Below are positions 62,301 through 64,000 of a stretch of DNA of 64,000 nucleotides, piece by piece. Source of the DNA: Chrysomallon squamiferum (Eukaryota; Mollusca; Gastropoda; Neomphalida; Peltospiridae); contig CM022673.1 of NCBI GenBank assembly GCA_012295275.1, positions 26,755,761 through 26,819,760 of the forward strand. Direction: 5' to 3'. The translations under genes were made by a program, and so were the position numbers. Under the pieces are notes generated by a model. The model was not told where the DNA came from. It ran no database searches and saw only the letters and a program-made list of their open reading frames with translations. The stretch's first letter is position 1, and every line of letters begins with the position of its first letter.

Positions 62301-63075
62301 CTTATACTTTCAAATAGTTTGACAATAAACTTTTTTAACTTTTTAATTCAGAAATTTAAATTTCAGTTAAATAATATTGTAATTTTTGTCTGAGAAGTTC
62401 TAGTAGTGGTAGTGGTAGTAGTAGTAGTAGTAGTAATAAAAAATAATATTAATAATAATAATAACACCAACCGACAACAGAAATAATAAGAAAAAGTGAT
62501 TGAAACAATATTTAAATTATTTAAAAACTTTAATATCTGGGGATTTGTTTGAAACTTTTATTACGTAAAAGCAAATTTATTAAAATTTTATTTATGTAAA
62601 AATAGATTAAAAAAAAAAAATCATAAAATGAAATAAAACAAATTCTTGGCAATATTTAAGTTGGTCCGTGTAACTCCTAGCAAACTAGTTTTAATTAATT
62701 CTTTAGTAAGAAACCATAGCAACGAACGTGTCTAAAAACAGTATTACAATCATCGACAAAACATGTTGATGTACAGTTTATAAACATATTATAATCTTAT
62801 TATCATAAGAAAGAAGAAAAGAGAAAAACGAAGATGAAGAAGAAAGAAATAAACACAAATTTTGATGGAAAATGAAAATATAAATTAACTGTATGATGAT
62901 GATGGTGGTGATGGTGCTGATTTTGATGTTGATTATAATATCACCAATTAATTTAACTCATTAAAAATAAAATTAATTCTTCAGTGATTTTCACTTGAGT
63001 CTTATTTTCCCCAGGCCATGTCAGGATTGGGGTGCCCTGACATCAGCTCATATTTATTTTATTTAGTTTTGATTT
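62300..63075. other. AT-rich non-coding stretch
   Basis: Includes (TAG)n at 62415-62435 and GAT/GGT trinucleotides at 62895-62935. No gene. Confidence 0.55.
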
Positions 63076-63170
63076 GTTTTGTTTTGTTTTGTTTTGTTTT
63101 GTTTTGTTTTGTTTTGTTTTGTTTTGTTTTGTTTTGTTTTATTTTATTTTATTTTATTTTATTTTATTTT
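63076..63170. repeat. (TTTTG)n passing into (TTTTA)n
   Basis: About thirteen GTTTT units to 63140 and then six ATTTT units to 63170, with a sharp single-base motif switch. Confidence 0.95.
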
Positions 63171-63377
63171 GTTTCAGTTTAGTTCTGTTTAAACTGATTC
63201 GTTTTATTTTTAATTTTGCTGAATTTAATTTGACTGAGTTTTGTTTGATATAGTCCAGTTTATAAAGTCACAGGTGTGTGAATTAAAAACGTTCATTGAG
63301 CGGCACATACACTTCTATTTACAGTTTTCATCTTTCACAGAGACGAATCCAAGAAATAAAAAAGTAAATAAGTATCA

Positions 63378-63379
<2 letters not shown>

Positions 63380-63435
<56 letters not shown>

Positions 63436-63600
63436 TAATAATAATAATAATATAATAATAATAATAATAATATAATGACAATAATAATAATAATGATAAT
63501 GACAATAACAATAATAATAATAATAATAATAATAACAACAACAATATAATGACAGTAATAATAATAATATAATGATGATGATGATAACAAAAAAACAAAT
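63380..63600. repeat. (AAT)n compound array
   Basis: About 50 bp of pure AAT units followed by ATAATG, AAC and GAT variants. The long Ile/Leu/Tyr ORFs on the minus strand are artefacts. Confidence 0.95.
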
Positions 63601-63639
63601 AAATAAATAAATACAAAAAGAGGATACACGTTTAAACAT

Positions 63640-64000
63640 TGGGCGGTACAAACAAAAAACAGGTGAGGCTCTCTCCGGGTGGGCCTTCATAACCCTTCCA
63701 TGCACGCGCGTCAATCTTTTTTTAATTCCGCTATCTTCTGACGCATCGCAACTCCTTATCTCGTAACTACGGAGCAGCCATTTTGTAGGAAGTTAACCGA
63801 TTCCCTGTTTAAGTTAAGTGCTGATTATTTACCAAGCACCTCCCTAATCTCTTGGCATTTACAATGGTCTCGTGCCCAGCACGTGCCATTGTTGTCACGT
63901 GCACCGACTCCTAGCGCGCGCATTTTCCGTGTTACTAGGCGAAGGGTTGGTCGGATGGAGGTTATTTGTAGTTTAGATTATTCTGTTGTTAACTTAATTT
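63640..64000 (+). promoter_or_regulatory. CpG-dense promoter-like segment at the right edge
   Basis: About 20 CpGs in 320 bp, the densest outside the ZC3H10 CDS. Two CACGTG boxes (about 63880 and 63897) flank a CCATTGTT SOX-type site, and GCAGCCATTTTGTAGG (about 63774) resembles a YY1-type element. ATGGAGGTTATTTG at 63955 opens a frame (MEVICSLDYSVVNLI) that stays open for 15 codons to the window end. It may be the 5' end of a gene cut by the edge; a chance frame is equally possible. Confidence 0.35.

Noticed and set aside
63328-63714. 128-aa minus-strand ORF rich in Ile, Leu and Tyr
   Set aside because: It translates the AAT array at 63380-63600; other frames of the same array are equally open.

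Overview
This window looks like AT-rich animal DNA. It has one clear protein-coding gene, long simple-sequence arrays of nearly every common motif, and many decayed minisatellites in a very gene-poor setting. The gene is ZC3H10, a nuclear CCCH zinc-finger protein conserved from molluscs to vertebrates. The protein together with the repeat texture suggests a lophotrochozoan, most likely a mollusc and perhaps a cephalopod. That taxonomic guess is an inference; no marker here proves it.

Layout. 1-32021 is AT-rich non-coding sequence that I read mainly as upstream and 5' UTR-intron sequence of ZC3H10. It carries microsatellites, a 90-bp and a 42-bp minisatellite, a decayed hAT-type element (30653-31075) and several islands of unique sequence that could be conserved non-coding elements. 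A textbook branch point and splice acceptor end at 32021. The exon that follows holds a 5' UTR with three short upstream ORFs, the intronless GC-rich ZC3H10 CDS (32443-33729), and a consensus splice donor 26 nt after the stop codon. 33761-51690 has no coding gene: compound microsatellites, at least six families of degenerate tandem repeats, several unique islands, and around 50.5-50.9 kb a 3' UTR-like stretch with a Pumilio-type site and two AATAAA signals.

Near 51.69 kb the sequence changes character. CpG is almost absent to the left, apart from the CDS and the islands, and common to the right, while the homopolymer and AAT/ATT arrays shift from mostly T-rich to mostly A-rich on the + strand. 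The switch coincides with a small cluster of E-box, CRE and inverted CCAAT motifs. The right 12 kb contains a roughly 1-kb inverted repeat (59853-60843), four long GA/CT tracts in alternating orientation, and at the right edge a CpG-dense promoter-like segment that may open a new gene.

How the parts may fit: one long + strand transcription unit with ZC3H10 as its coding core, with the 5' UTR spliced from far upstream and possibly a spliced or very long 3' UTR reaching about 50.9 kb, followed by a differently methylated or untranscribed domain. RNA-seq would settle this. I found no tRNA, rRNA, CRISPR array or intact transposon.
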